Shown: piece after piece, positions 41,798 through 51,193 of the stretch | Layout of the letters: each line of letters starts with the position of its first letter | Numbering within the stretch: the first letter of the stretch is position 1 | Assembly (NCBI GenBank): GCA_030922375.1 | Contig: JAVEPB010000057.1 | Location: 1-64,000, forward strand | Direction of reading: 5' to 3' | Length of the DNA: 64,000 bases | From: a bacterium | Lineage (GTDB): Bacteria > UBA8248 | The notes under the pieces: model-generated | Told to the model about the DNA's origin: nothing | Database searches by the model: none | What the model saw: only the letters and a program-made list of their open reading frames with translations | Program-made: the position numbers and the translations under genes

Positions 41798-42616
41798 TCA
41801 CCATGCTGTCCACCCGCCGTCGATGACCAGATTGGAACCCGTCATGTAAGAAGAGGCGCCCGAAAGAAGGAACACAATCGCGCCCTCGTAGTCCTCCGGC
41901 CGCGCCATCCGGCCGAGAGGAACCCGGCCGGTGTAGTTTTTCAGGAAAATCTCGTCCTGATCGTTGAACACGCCACCGAAGGTGACCGTGTTTACCCGCA
42001 CCCCTCTCCCACCCCAGTAGGTCGCCAGGTAGCGCGTCAGGTTGAACAGCGCCGATTTAGAAGCCGAGTAGGCGACCGGCTTAAAAAAATTATCGCCGGA
42101 CTCTCTCCGGTAGGCATACAAGCCCTGATCCGGAGAAACCAGGCCGTAAATCGAGGACACATTGACTATGGAGCCCCGGCCCGCCTCGGCCATGCGCCCG
42201 CCGATCACCTGGCAGGCCTGGAAGACGCCCTTCACGTTCACGGACATCACCTTGTCCCAGGAGGCCTCCGGATACGTCTCGAATGGGCCGTTCTCCTCAA
42301 TCGGGGCATCAGGAGGAGAGTCCAGCGCCGCGTTGTTAATGAGACCGTCCGGAGTGTCCCACTCCCCCTCAACGCACCCAAGCGCAGCCTCGAGGCTTCC
42401 GCGATCGGTCACGTCCGCTTCGAGTACAATCAGGCGCCCACCCTCCCGCGCCGAATGCAAGTCGGGCGGAAGCCGGGTCTCCTCAACGCCAACGTCGAAG
42501 ATGGCCACCCGCGCTCCGCGGGTCATGAGAGTCTGCGTATACCGCCGTCCGAGCTGACCCAGGCCGCCCGTGATGACTATAACCGAATCGTCAATGCTGA
42601 ATAAATCTTCGTTCAC
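41798..42616 (-). CDS. Short-chain dehydrogenase/reductase
   Basis: VIVITGGLGQLGRRYTQTLMTRG; INNAALDS; SIVNVSSIYG; YSASKSALFNLTRYLA. Confidence 0.93.
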   Translation of the reverse strand: MNEDLFSIDDSVIVITGGLGQLGRRYTQTLMTRGARVAIFDVGVEETRLPPDLHSAREGGRLIVLEADVTDRGSLEAALGCVEGEWDTPDGLINNAALDSPPDAPIEENGPFETYPEASWDKVMSVNVKGVFQACQVIGGRMAEAGRGSIVNVSSIYGLVSPDQGLYAYRRESGDNFFKPVAYSASKSALFNLTRYLATYWGGRGVRVNTVTFGGVFNDQDEIFLKNYTGRVPLGRMARPEDYEGAIVFLLSGASSYMTGSNLVIDGGWTAW

Positions 42617-42654
42617 AAAAGTTCTCTATCCGGCGGCATTAAAAATAAGGAATG

Positions 42655-43194
42655 TCAATCAGCGCGAGAGCCGAGGACCTGTTCGAAAATATCGCATACC
42701 TCGCGAACGGCTCCGTAACCACCCGGCGCTAGGGTCCGGTATGCCGCAACGGAAGCGACATCGGGGTGCGCATCCTGCACAACGATGGGCAGATGAACTT
42801 TTTCCAGACAGGTCAGATCGTTCACGTCATTTCCAACGAACGCGGCCTGATCGAATGTCAATTTTCGTTCCCCGAGAATTCTTTCCAGGGCCGAGGGTTT
42901 GTCCTCGCACCCCTGAACGCACAGCACACCCAGTTTCTTGGCGCGGGCGCTCACCACCGGATTCACCTCGGTCGATATGATGACCGCCCCCACCCCAAAA
43001 CGCGCCAGCTTCGCCAGGCCGATTCCGTCCGCCCGGCTACACCGGACCGCCTCGCGGCCATCCTCGAAGACATAGACCGAGTTGTCCGTGAAAACGCCAT
43101 CGAAGTCGAATCCGACAAGGCGTACCCGGCATACCCTTTCGGCCACTTCGAGGCTTAGGGATATTCCTCCTGTCATGGCTTCACCGCGGCTCAT
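42655..43194 (-). CDS. KdsC-like HAD phosphatase (3-deoxy-ulosonate-phosphate phosphatase family)
   Basis: RLVGFDFDGVFTDNSVYVFEDGREAVRCSRADGIGLAKL; AFVGNDVNDLTCLE. Confidence 0.88.
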   Translation of the reverse strand: MSRGEAMTGGISLSLEVAERVCRVRLVGFDFDGVFTDNSVYVFEDGREAVRCSRADGIGLAKLARFGVGAVIISTEVNPVVSARAKKLGVLCVQGCEDKPSALERILGERKLTFDQAAFVGNDVNDLTCLEKVHLPIVVQDAHPDVASVAAYRTLAPGGYGAVREVCDIFEQVLGSRAD

Positions 43195-44246
43195 GCTTCC
43201 CGAACATCTTCAAACATGATGTTTTCGTCTTCATCGATCGGGCGAACGATCTCCTTGCCGATCAGATTTTCCAATTCGTAGGGAGGAAGCCCGTCCCCGG
43301 GGGATTTCAGGCATACGTCGCCTTCCTGAAGCACATGGCCGCCGGGCAGACTCCGGGACGCCACCAATTTTTTACTCATCTTATAAAGGGGGCTTTCCTC
43401 GCTTTCATATTTTCGCTTTAGGCCGTCGCCCAGCGCCACCCTGGCCCGCTTGATATCCCTGACCACCCGCCTCATTCCGTTGCCTTCCATTGAAAAGGCG
43501 TGATCGGAGCCTTTCAAGGAACGATTGAGGGTGAAATGTTTTTCAATCACCCGCGCTCCGATCACATAAGCGACCAAAGCCATTGCGATTCCGTTGTCGT
43601 GAGAAGAAAGTCCAATAACATTATCCGGAAACCGCTCGCGGTAGGTTTCGATTACCCTTAAATTCAATTCCTCGAACTCCGCCGGATAACCCGCCGTGCA
43701 CTGCATCAGGCACAAGTTCGGATTGATCGGCATCACCGTTTCATACGCCCTGACGACATCCTCCATGCTGCCCCCGCCCGTACTGACGAACATGGGCTTT
43801 TGAAATTGAGCGACGTACTTGAGGAGGGGCGTGTTTTTCAAGTCGCCCGAAGCGATCTTATACGCCGGCGCGTTCAGATCCTCCAGGAAATCGGCACTCA
43901 CAAAATCGAACGCCGTGGAAAAAAAAGTGACGCCCAATTCGCCGCAATAGCGGAAAAGCTCCTCGTACTCTTCCCGTCCGAACTCAAGCGCCTCGCGGTG
44001 TGTTCCGTAGGTGCCGCCGTAGCTGTTGCGATTATCATACGAGCTGGCGAACATCTCTTTCGTGAACAGGGTCGGGTTATCTCTCTTTTGAAGTTTTACC
44101 GCGTTAACGCCGCACTCTTTTGCACTGTGAAATAATTGTTTCGCTTTATCGAGATCTCCCTGATGGTTGTGTCCGATCTCGGCGATTATGTAACAATCGC
44201 TTTCATCGTTGATTGTAAAACCATCGACAATGAGTTCTCTTGCCAT
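43191..44246 (-). CDS. neuB: NeuB-family nonulosonate (sialic acid-type) synthase
   Basis: YIIAEIGHNHQGDLDKAKQLFHSAKECGVNAVKLQKRDN; YKIASGDL; GLSSHDNG; VIEKHFTLNRSLKGSDHAFSM; SAF domain at C-terminus. Confidence 0.92.
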   Translation of the reverse strand: MARELIVDGFTINDESDCYIIAEIGHNHQGDLDKAKQLFHSAKECGVNAVKLQKRDNPTLFTKEMFASSYDNRNSYGGTYGTHREALEFGREEYEELFRYCGELGVTFFSTAFDFVSADFLEDLNAPAYKIASGDLKNTPLLKYVAQFQKPMFVSTGGGSMEDVVRAYETVMPINPNLCLMQCTAGYPAEFEELNLRVIETYRERFPDNVIGLSSHDNGIAMALVAYVIGARVIEKHFTLNRSLKGSDHAFSMEGNGMRRVVRDIKRARVALGDGLKRKYESEESPLYKMSKKLVASRSLPGGHVLQEGDVCLKSPGDGLPPYELENLIGKEIVRPIDEDENIMFEDVREA

Positions 44247-44369
44247 TGAGAAAATCCTCTTCCTTTACCGTCAGAATTTATGGATGCGCCCTTCATTTTG
44301 AAGACAGGAAATGACCGGACAATTCAAAACCTGCATTACAATCAAGTGCAAAAACTGAAAAGATGAGCG

Positions 44370-45146
44370 TCACCTTTTCTCGTACCTGCAAATTAGAATT
44401 GAAGAATATTTTCTCGCAACGCCTTTCATGAGATTCGACGGAAACCGCTCCGATATAAAAGGATTTAGACGGACGAACCTATCGAGTATATGAGGGATTA
44501 AAAGAAGATTCACAAATCTTGCCTCCGTAATCTCCAAGCCGTAGCCATTGCCCAACGATGCCATCTGAGATTCTGTGTATCTTTTATGTTTTATTCTTTC
44601 ATCTTTGACATACCCCTCAGCTTTCTTTGGTTTTTTCGAAGGAATCAAGGATTTCTTCAGCCGCCGCACGGGGGCCATGAAATCGATAAATCTTTGCTCC
44701 CTCTCTCGTGCGATGTTATCTCCATTAGGGACGGCAATAATAGCCGTACCTCCCTTTTTCGTAATCCGGCTGATTTCGGTAAAATGGGCTTCGGGCTCGT
44801 CGTAGTATTCAAGAACACCTATTGATAAAACCAGGTCCGCGAAATTGTCTGAAAGGCCCGATTTATCGCCGTCACCCACGGAAAACTCGTAATCAGGATA
44901 TAATTTTCGGCATTCGACAACCATTTTTTCCGATATATCGATTCCGTGATAATTGGACTCGGCGGGATTAAAAAGAGGTGCATAGTCTCCGGTACCGCAC
45001 CCCACGTCCACAACGACGCCGAATCGGTGGTCTTGGACCATCGCCCGAACCACGTCTCGCCGCGAACGGAAAGAATACTGTTCCAACCGATCATGCCACT
45101 TCGCAGCATACTGATCGAAATGATTGGCAACTACGTCCTTACTCAT
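44370..45146 (-). CDS. Class I SAM-dependent methyltransferase
   Basis: VVVDVGCGTGDYAPLFNPAESNYHGIDISEKMV...LVLSIGVLEYYDEPEAHFTEISRITKKGGTAIIAVPN. Confidence 0.88.
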   Translation of the reverse strand: MSKDVVANHFDQYAAKWHDRLEQYSFRSRRDVVRAMVQDHRFGVVVDVGCGTGDYAPLFNPAESNYHGIDISEKMVVECRKLYPDYEFSVGDGDKSGLSDNFADLVLSIGVLEYYDEPEAHFTEISRITKKGGTAIIAVPNGDNIAREREQRFIDFMAPVRRLKKSLIPSKKPKKAEGYVKDERIKHKRYTESQMASLGNGYGLEITEARFVNLLLIPHILDRFVRLNPFISERFPSNLMKGVARKYSSILICRYEKR

Positions 45147-45235
45147 CGCTACCAGACCTCACAGAATTCAGTGAAAATTGTTATTATGAAAATCTTCACT
45201 ATCGGGGAAACCATCAAGACAAGGAACAACAGGAT

Positions 45236-46102
45236 TCAGGAATTTACATAAGAGTGAAAATAGTAATTTTCCTCGGCGCTTCTATCAAAATAAATGCCGG
45301 CAAGTTCGATGTAGTCCGCAATCGGCAGCACAAAAAAGGCCTCGACATATCGGGCCCCTTTGGGCCGGTTCAAAAATCGGCTATTGAACGCATTTTGCCC
45401 CAGGGAGAAATGGGCCCAGTCGCGGGATTCCATCTGCGACTCAAACAAACGTAGCGCCTGGGCTTTTTCCTCTTTTTCATCGGTAATATCTACAATTACG
45501 TTAGGCGGCAGTACCGTGTAAACTTGATATCCCCAAACTTCGATAGACAAATTTATTTTTCCGGCGCGGAAAGATTCAAGCAGCACATGGTTAACGCGCC
45601 GGTGATCGTCATGGTCGTCAAGAAAAAAGGGAAGAAAAATCGTTTCCGGCCGGAATTCCTTGATGCAGTCCGCCAGCACCGAAGCGGCGGACCCGAGGGG
45701 AATGTTTCTCAACGGAAATTCCAGAAATTCGGTTCCGTATCCAATCCTCTCGGCGACCCGGAGAGCCTCCTTAGCAGCAGGAGACGAACTCTCACCGGCA
45801 ACATAAACCGTCTTTATTTCCGCGCCATTTTGAATCGCTTTTATCAGGGTTCCCCCCGGCCCTAATATTTCATCGTCGGTATGAGGAGAAATCACAAAAA
45901 TGCGTTTCCCTTTGGGGGAATCCAATACTTGTGGTGTCAGGTTTCGCGTAAATCTCATTGTTCCCATCACATCCGCGCAAGCTTGCAGGTCTCCCAAGGA
46001 CACCCAATCCTTAATAAAAAACCTGTACGCTTTCCGATCAAGAAGATATTGCTTGATCCGATCCTTAAACGCGGAGAAACCAGCCATTACCATCTTCCAC
46101 AA
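45236..46102 (-). CDS. PIG-L family deacetylase
   Basis: IFVISPHTDDEILGPGGTLIKAIQNGAEIKTVYVAG; FLPFFLDDHDDHRRVNHVL. Confidence 0.9.
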   Translation of the reverse strand: MWKMVMAGFSAFKDRIKQYLLDRKAYRFFIKDWVSLGDLQACADVMGTMRFTRNLTPQVLDSPKGKRIFVISPHTDDEILGPGGTLIKAIQNGAEIKTVYVAGESSSPAAKEALRVAERIGYGTEFLEFPLRNIPLGSAASVLADCIKEFRPETIFLPFFLDDHDDHRRVNHVLLESFRAGKINLSIEVWGYQVYTVLPPNVIVDITDEKEEKAQALRLFESQMESRDWAHFSLGQNAFNSRFLNRPKGARYVEAFFVLPIADYIELAGIYFDRSAEENYYFHSYVNS

Positions 46103-46126
46103 AACATATCGAAATCGGCCTTCTGC

Positions 46127-47851
46127 TTATCGAATGGTGTGTTTAATGCATTCCACCACCGTTCCATCTTCAACCCGGTAGACGATATCAGCGACTTCCA
46201 TGAGTGCGGGTTGGTGAGATATAGCAAAGATAGTCACACTCCCGGACAGTTTGCGCAATGTTTCGCAAATTTCCGCTTCCGTAGATGGATCCAGAGCGGT
46301 TGTCGGCTCATCCAGAATCAACAATTCAGGCTCGCGTATGAGGGCGCGTGCAATGGCAATTCGTTGCCGCTGTCCACCCGACAATTTACCTCCGCGTTCA
46401 CCGGCGGGTGTGTAGAGACCCTCGGGCATAGCCGCGATAAAGTTCCAAGCCCCGGCGGCTCTGAGGGCGGACTCCGCATCCGATGCCTTAAAACCGGGCT
46501 GATTCAACGTCACATTCGCCAGTATGGTGTCGTGAAACAGGATGGTTTCCTGGGGAACATATCCGATTTTCCCGCGCCACGCGTGAAAATCCACATCGGC
46601 CAGCGGAACATCGTCCATCCATACTTCGCCGGAATTCGGGCGGATCAATCCGACGATCAAATCGACGATGGTCGTCTTTCCCGCCCCCGAGGGCCCCACC
46701 ACCGCCGTGAATTTTCCTTTTGGAATGGTCAAATCTATCCCGCCGAGAACCGCATTCTCGCCGTAACGGAAGAACACGTCTTTCAAGGTGATGGAAGACT
46801 GAAGAGCCGGGGGCTTTGTCCCCGTGAAATTCTCCCGCTCCGCTGCCGCCCGATCAATTGCGTCTTTAAGCGAAAGAAACGTCGCTTCGCTTCGGACCAA
46901 ATTTTGGTAGAAATTTTGAAAAGCGGCGATCCGAGTCACCGACCGCTGAAACAGAATCGCCATAAAAATAAATTTTGAAAATGGAAAATTAAAATTATTG
47001 ACGGCGATGAATATGCCGATTGACAGGAAAATCGCCAGCAAAGGCTCCGGCGCGGATATCGACGCCGCCTTGGCGACTACTTCGCGGCTTTGGGCCGATC
47101 GAATTTCCTTAGCTTCTTGTTCGATAAAAGGCCCGAGACTGTCTTCCCTTCCCATCGCCTTGAGCACCTTAAAAGAAATGATGCCGTCGGTTAGTCGCGA
47201 TACGAGAGACTTGAGCGCACTTGTTTGAATATGGCTCATTCGTCTCATCAGCCTGATAAAATACGAGAGAAAAGCAAACATTACGACACCGAAAATCAAG
47301 GCGCCAAGAGTAACGAACCAAGACACCCACAGGGCAATGACTGCATAGACCGTTGCCTGGACCGCCTCGGCGAACATTCTACACATCGCAGTGTAGGTAG
47401 CCGACGCTTTGAGGGCCTCGCTGCTCATGGAATTGGCAAGACTGCCGGTGGATTGGCTTGTAAAATAACTCCACCGCGCTTCCATCAGGGACTTAATCAG
47501 CGAAATGCGCATGTCAGCCGCGAACCCGGCCGCCGCATGGCCGACATGCCGCATGGCGAACAAAGTCAATCCGTTTTTGAGGACAATTCCCCCGACAAAG
47601 AGGGACAAAAGAATATCCAGCCGAACCGGCAAACCGAATATACTAAGAGCGCTGGTGACCATAGCCGATATCCCGGAAGTGTCATTCATTCCCTCGCCAG
47701 AGGAGATATTGAGCACAGGCAATATGGTCATGATCCCGAAACCCTCGGCCACTCCGGCAAGCAGGAGCAATCCAAGCGCCACGGCCGTGCGCCAAGGATA
47801 GGCGGTCACGAGGTAAAGGATTATTTTAACGGTGCTTGAAGGAAGCATCAA
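46127..47851 (-). CDS. ABC transporter, fused permease/ATPase (MsbA-type exporter)
   Basis: Walker A VGPSGAGKTTIVDLIVGL; signature LSGGQRQRIAIARAL; Walker B ELLILDEPTTALD; N-terminal TM domain. Confidence 0.93.
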   Translation of the reverse strand: MMLPSSTVKIILYLVTAYPWRTAVALGLLLLAGVAEGFGIMTILPVLNISSGEGMNDTSGISAMVTSALSIFGLPVRLDILLSLFVGGIVLKNGLTLFAMRHVGHAAAGFAADMRISLIKSLMEARWSYFTSQSTGSLANSMSSEALKASATYTAMCRMFAEAVQATVYAVIALWVSWFVTLGALIFGVVMFAFLSYFIRLMRRMSHIQTSALKSLVSRLTDGIISFKVLKAMGREDSLGPFIEQEAKEIRSAQSREVVAKAASISAPEPLLAIFLSIGIFIAVNNFNFPFSKFIFMAILFQRSVTRIAAFQNFYQNLVRSEATFLSLKDAIDRAAAERENFTGTKPPALQSSITLKDVFFRYGENAVLGGIDLTIPKGKFTAVVGPSGAGKTTIVDLIVGLIRPNSGEVWMDDVPLADVDFHAWRGKIGYVPQETILFHDTILANVTLNQPGFKASDAESALRAAGAWNFIAAMPEGLYTPAGERGGKLSGGQRQRIAIARALIREPELLILDEPTTALDPSTEAEICETLRKLSGSVTIFAISHQPALMEVADIVYRVEDGTVVECIKHTIR

Positions 47852-47944
47852 AAATCACTTTTCGTTTTTCGGAGCGGGCGTTTTGCGATTTTCATGCGGC
47901 CGCCCGGCCGGGCCGTCCCAATTCTGACGAATTCATGACACACA

Positions 47945-49273
47945 TTACGGGCCGGTCCATTCCATGAGCCCCCTCAAATCCTCGCCGGGGGAGGAGTTCT
48001 CTTTGCCCAAACCTCCAGAACGCTCTTTCAACCCAGTCACGATGGCGCCCCGGGCAGACTCATTTCGAATCAGGTTCAGCATCACCAGGTCATCCATTGT
48101 CCTCATCTCTCCGTTTCCGTACCGAACCAGACGACCCGATTCTTTCACCAGATTTTTCAGGTGCCACAAAATCCTTCGAGACAGCTTTTCATTTACCGGA
48201 CAAAAAAAGGCCGCCGAAAAATAGGGTTCGTATTTTTTCTTTATCAGTTCGACAGCCAATTCATTCCAATACCGGCGAAACAGTAAATCGTCCGAAACAA
48301 CTTCTGAGCACCGCGATAAATACTTCCGCCATCCCGCCGCAAGGGCGGATTCCCTTTTCATGAAATCCACACTTCCATTCATCCGCTCGATCGGCAGTAT
48401 GCATATCCCATCAACTTCGTTGTTCACGAATTCCACCTCGAGGGTGATTCCCCAATCGGTTTTGGGATATTTCCTGCCTTCCCCATAATCGAGGAAAAAA
48501 TTCCCGAGACTGTAAAAAATGTAGCCGCCCTCATACTTCTCCCATCCCTGAGGAACATGGGGGTGGTGTCCCACGACAATATCCGCTCCATGGTTCACGA
48601 TATTCCGCAATTGAATTTTTCGACTCGCCGGGGGCAGTGGAACTCTTTCGATTCCTCCATGCGCCAGGACAATCAATACATCCACTTCTTTTTTAGTATT
48701 GACAACAGCAGATTCCGCCAAGGGATCGGACACCCATGCCGTGCCGGGGTTGTCAGCGTCCGCAACGCCAAATTCCATCTCACACAACGACAAGACACCT
48801 ACCCTGATATTTTGAATGTCAAAAAATACAGGTTTCAACGCTTCTCGAATATTATCGCCGAATCCACAAGTCTTCATTCCCAGCTGTCGACAATAATCCT
48901 GAGTGGCCACCGCACTGTCATACCCATTGTCCATAAAATGGTTGTTCGCCAATCCAACCGCCGAGAAACCCGCCTCCTTCATTACCGACAAAGCCCTCTC
49001 ATCGGTCCCCAAGGAAGGCCCTACTTTTCTTATCCCTTTACTGTCCAACTTTAACGGCGCTTCGAGGTTGACGATTGCTAAATCGCCTTTATTTATTCTA
49101 TCCGCCAATCCTCCGGACAGGATTCCCTGGGATTTCCCGCTCCCTTCCAGGGCATTTCCCCCGGAAGAGGGCCCATAATCACCGGCCGCGAACAGTTTCC
49201 ACCTTGGCTCCGCCCCCGCACCCGCGGAACCGGGTTTGACTACGAACCCTTCGTCATAATCCGACGGTGCCAT
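47945..49273 (-). CDS. CapA family protein (metallophosphatase fold)
   Basis: GDLAIVNLEAPL; FSAVGLANNHFMDNG; VDVLIVLAHGGIE; ADIVVGHHPHVPQGWEKYEGGYIFYSLGNFFLD. Confidence 0.9.
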   Translation of the reverse strand: MAPSDYDEGFVVKPGSAGAGAEPRWKLFAAGDYGPSSGGNALEGSGKSQGILSGGLADRINKGDLAIVNLEAPLKLDSKGIRKVGPSLGTDERALSVMKEAGFSAVGLANNHFMDNGYDSAVATQDYCRQLGMKTCGFGDNIREALKPVFFDIQNIRVGVLSLCEMEFGVADADNPGTAWVSDPLAESAVVNTKKEVDVLIVLAHGGIERVPLPPASRKIQLRNIVNHGADIVVGHHPHVPQGWEKYEGGYIFYSLGNFFLDYGEGRKYPKTDWGITLEVEFVNNEVDGICILPIERMNGSVDFMKRESALAAGWRKYLSRCSEVVSDDLLFRRYWNELAVELIKKKYEPYFSAAFFCPVNEKLSRRILWHLKNLVKESGRLVRYGNGEMRTMDDLVMLNLIRNESARGAIVTGLKERSGGLGKENSSPGEDLRGLMEWTGP

Positions 49274-51080
49274 TGGGAAGACCTCTCAGCCATGTCTCTA
49301 CATTGATTAACCGGAACAAGGTCTTCCATCCCTTTTTCCGCCCCGCTCTAAAATCATCGACCAATTTTTTAATCCGATCTGAATCCCCGAACGCTTCCAA
49401 GCGACTACCAGGAGAAGTCAGATCGTCAAGATAGCGGCCGAGGAGCTTGGGATTTGACAACCACTCATCGTAGGGAAGCAAAAATCCATTCTTCCGGCGG
49501 TATAGCAGATCGTTCGGTAAATATTTTTCGGCTATTTTTTTTAATATCGGCTTCGGCGTTTTCCCGCCGACGAGAACATTTCTCGGGATTTTGTTCATCA
49601 CACAGGCAAGAGGATAATGGGTGAAAGGTACCCGGGTTTCGACGGAAGCCGCCATCGCCATTTTATCCTGACGCACGAGAAGCGATTCCAGGTAGGCCGA
49701 TTGATCGACCGCGTAAACACGGTCTTGAAAATTATTAAACCGCCCGCTTACCTCTTCTCTAAAACCCGGATTAAGAATCAACCCGGGAAATAACAATTTC
49801 ATATCCGCGATTAATTCGGACGATGAGGAAAACGCCGCCGCCCTAATTCCCGCATAGTAGCGAATTCCGGAAAAAGGCCAAAAATTCGGCCAAAGATCTT
49901 GGGGCAACATGCGGCCGATACGCTCTTTCGCTTTGACGCCCTTCAAAATAATATGACGCTGGTAGCCCCCAAAAAATTCATCGGCCCCTTCCCCGGTCAA
50001 AACCACCTTCGTCACTTTTCGAATCTCATCGCAAAGCAGCATAAGCATAACACATCCACCGTGCGGAACCGGGCCCTCCATATGGAAACACGCCCGCGGC
50101 AATGCGTCGGCGAATGATTCGCCATCGAGGGCAATTTCATGGTGGTCCATTCCGTACCGCCCTACCACCTTTTCCCGGTATACCCCTTCGTCGTAAACCG
50201 AACCGCCCAGGTCAACGCCGAATGTCGTTACATGACCGCCCGTTTCCACCGAAGTCATGGCGGCAACGAGACTCGAATCCACACCGCCGGAGAGTTGGAC
50301 CGCATACCCAACGTCGCTTTGGAGATGAGTCCGAACGGAGGATGAAACGGCATCGATCGATCTTTCGCGGGCATCGCCCTCGGACAAGCTCTCGTCGTAC
50401 TGAAGCGTATCGAGAGGGTCGCAAAACCGCCGCTCGCCGCAGGAACCGGATTTCAGATCAATGGAAAGTATTGTGCCGCCCGGTACTCGTTCTATGCCTT
50501 TCAAGTTACTCAACCGCCCTGCGGCCCAGGCAAAACAGAGCAATTCCGCCAAGGCAACCGGATCCGGGCGGGCCTCGTGAAGACGGGTCAGCGGCCGCAT
50601 TTCGCTCGCCACCGCCACCAGGCTCCCCTTGTGCAGCAAGTATAAAGGCTTGATACCGAACGGGTCGCGGGCGACAACCGCCCGGTTTTTCAAACGATCA
50701 ACAATAGCAAACGCGTACATGCCCTCGAGTTTATCCACCACCTCCTCGCCCCACGCCATGAACCCCTGGAGCAAAACTTCCGTATCGCCGGTGGTCTTGA
50801 ACCGAACGCCCCTTCCTATTAACTCTTCGCGAAGATCGAGGTAATTGTAGATTTCGCCGTTATAAGCGAGCGTGTAACGGCCTGTCGGATCGCTCATTGG
50901 CTGGTCTGCGCCAGCTCGAGGATCCATTATCGCCAGGCGGCGAACAATCAAGACAAATCCGGACTCGTCCACCACGTCGCCCGAGTCCGGCCCCCGATGA
51001 AATAAATCCGAATTTATTTCATCAAGCAATTTTGGATCAAATTTACAACCCGGTTGAAATAGCGCAGCAAATCCACACAT
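49254..51080 (-). CDS. asnB: Asparagine synthase (glutamine-hydrolysing) family
   Basis: MCGFAALFQPGCKFD...[31 protein letters not shown]. Confidence 0.9.
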   Translation of the reverse strand: MCGFAALFQPGCKFDPKLLDEINSDLFHRGPDSGDVVDESGFVLIVRRLAIMDPRAGADQPMSDPTGRYTLAYNGEIYNYLDLREELIGRGVRFKTTGDTEVLLQGFMAWGEEVVDKLEGMYAFAIVDRLKNRAVVARDPFGIKPLYLLHKGSLVAVASEMRPLTRLHEARPDPVALAELLCFAWAAGRLSNLKGIERVPGGTILSIDLKSGSCGERRFCDPLDTLQYDESLSEGDARERSIDAVSSSVRTHLQSDVGYAVQLSGGVDSSLVAAMTSVETGGHVTTFGVDLGGSVYDEGVYREKVVGRYGMDHHEIALDGESFADALPRACFHMEGPVPHGGCVMLMLLCDEIRKVTKVVLTGEGADEFFGGYQRHIILKGVKAKERIGRMLPQDLWPNFWPFSGIRYYAGIRAAAFSSSSELIADMKLLFPGLILNPGFREEVSGRFNNFQDRVYAVDQSAYLESLLVRQDKMAMAASVETRVPFTHYPLACVMNKIPRNVLVGGKTPKPILKKIAEKYLPNDLLYRRKNGFLLPYDEWLSNPKLLGRYLDDLTSPGSRLEAFGDSDRIKKLVDDFRAGRKKGWKTLFRLINVETWLRGLPNGTVGL

Positions 51081-51193
51081 GAGAGGCCCTTCGAAACAAC
51101 CGGCTCAACGTAACGCTATTTTTAATTATTAGAAGAGACACACACCGGAAAAAGGAAAAAGAGAATAACACCCACCGCTGCATCTTAATGCTG

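Noticed and set aside
41669-42604. 311-aa plus-strand ORF
   Set aside because: Antisense to ALDH and SDR genes; translation has no recognisable family features.
45881-46978. 365-aa plus-strand ORF
   Set aside because: Antisense to the PIG-L and ABC transporter genes, which have clear catalytic motifs.
47902-47913. 12-bp palindrome GCCCGGCCGGGC downstream of the CapA gene
   Set aside because: No T-run following it in the transcription direction; too short and GC-rich to call a terminator.
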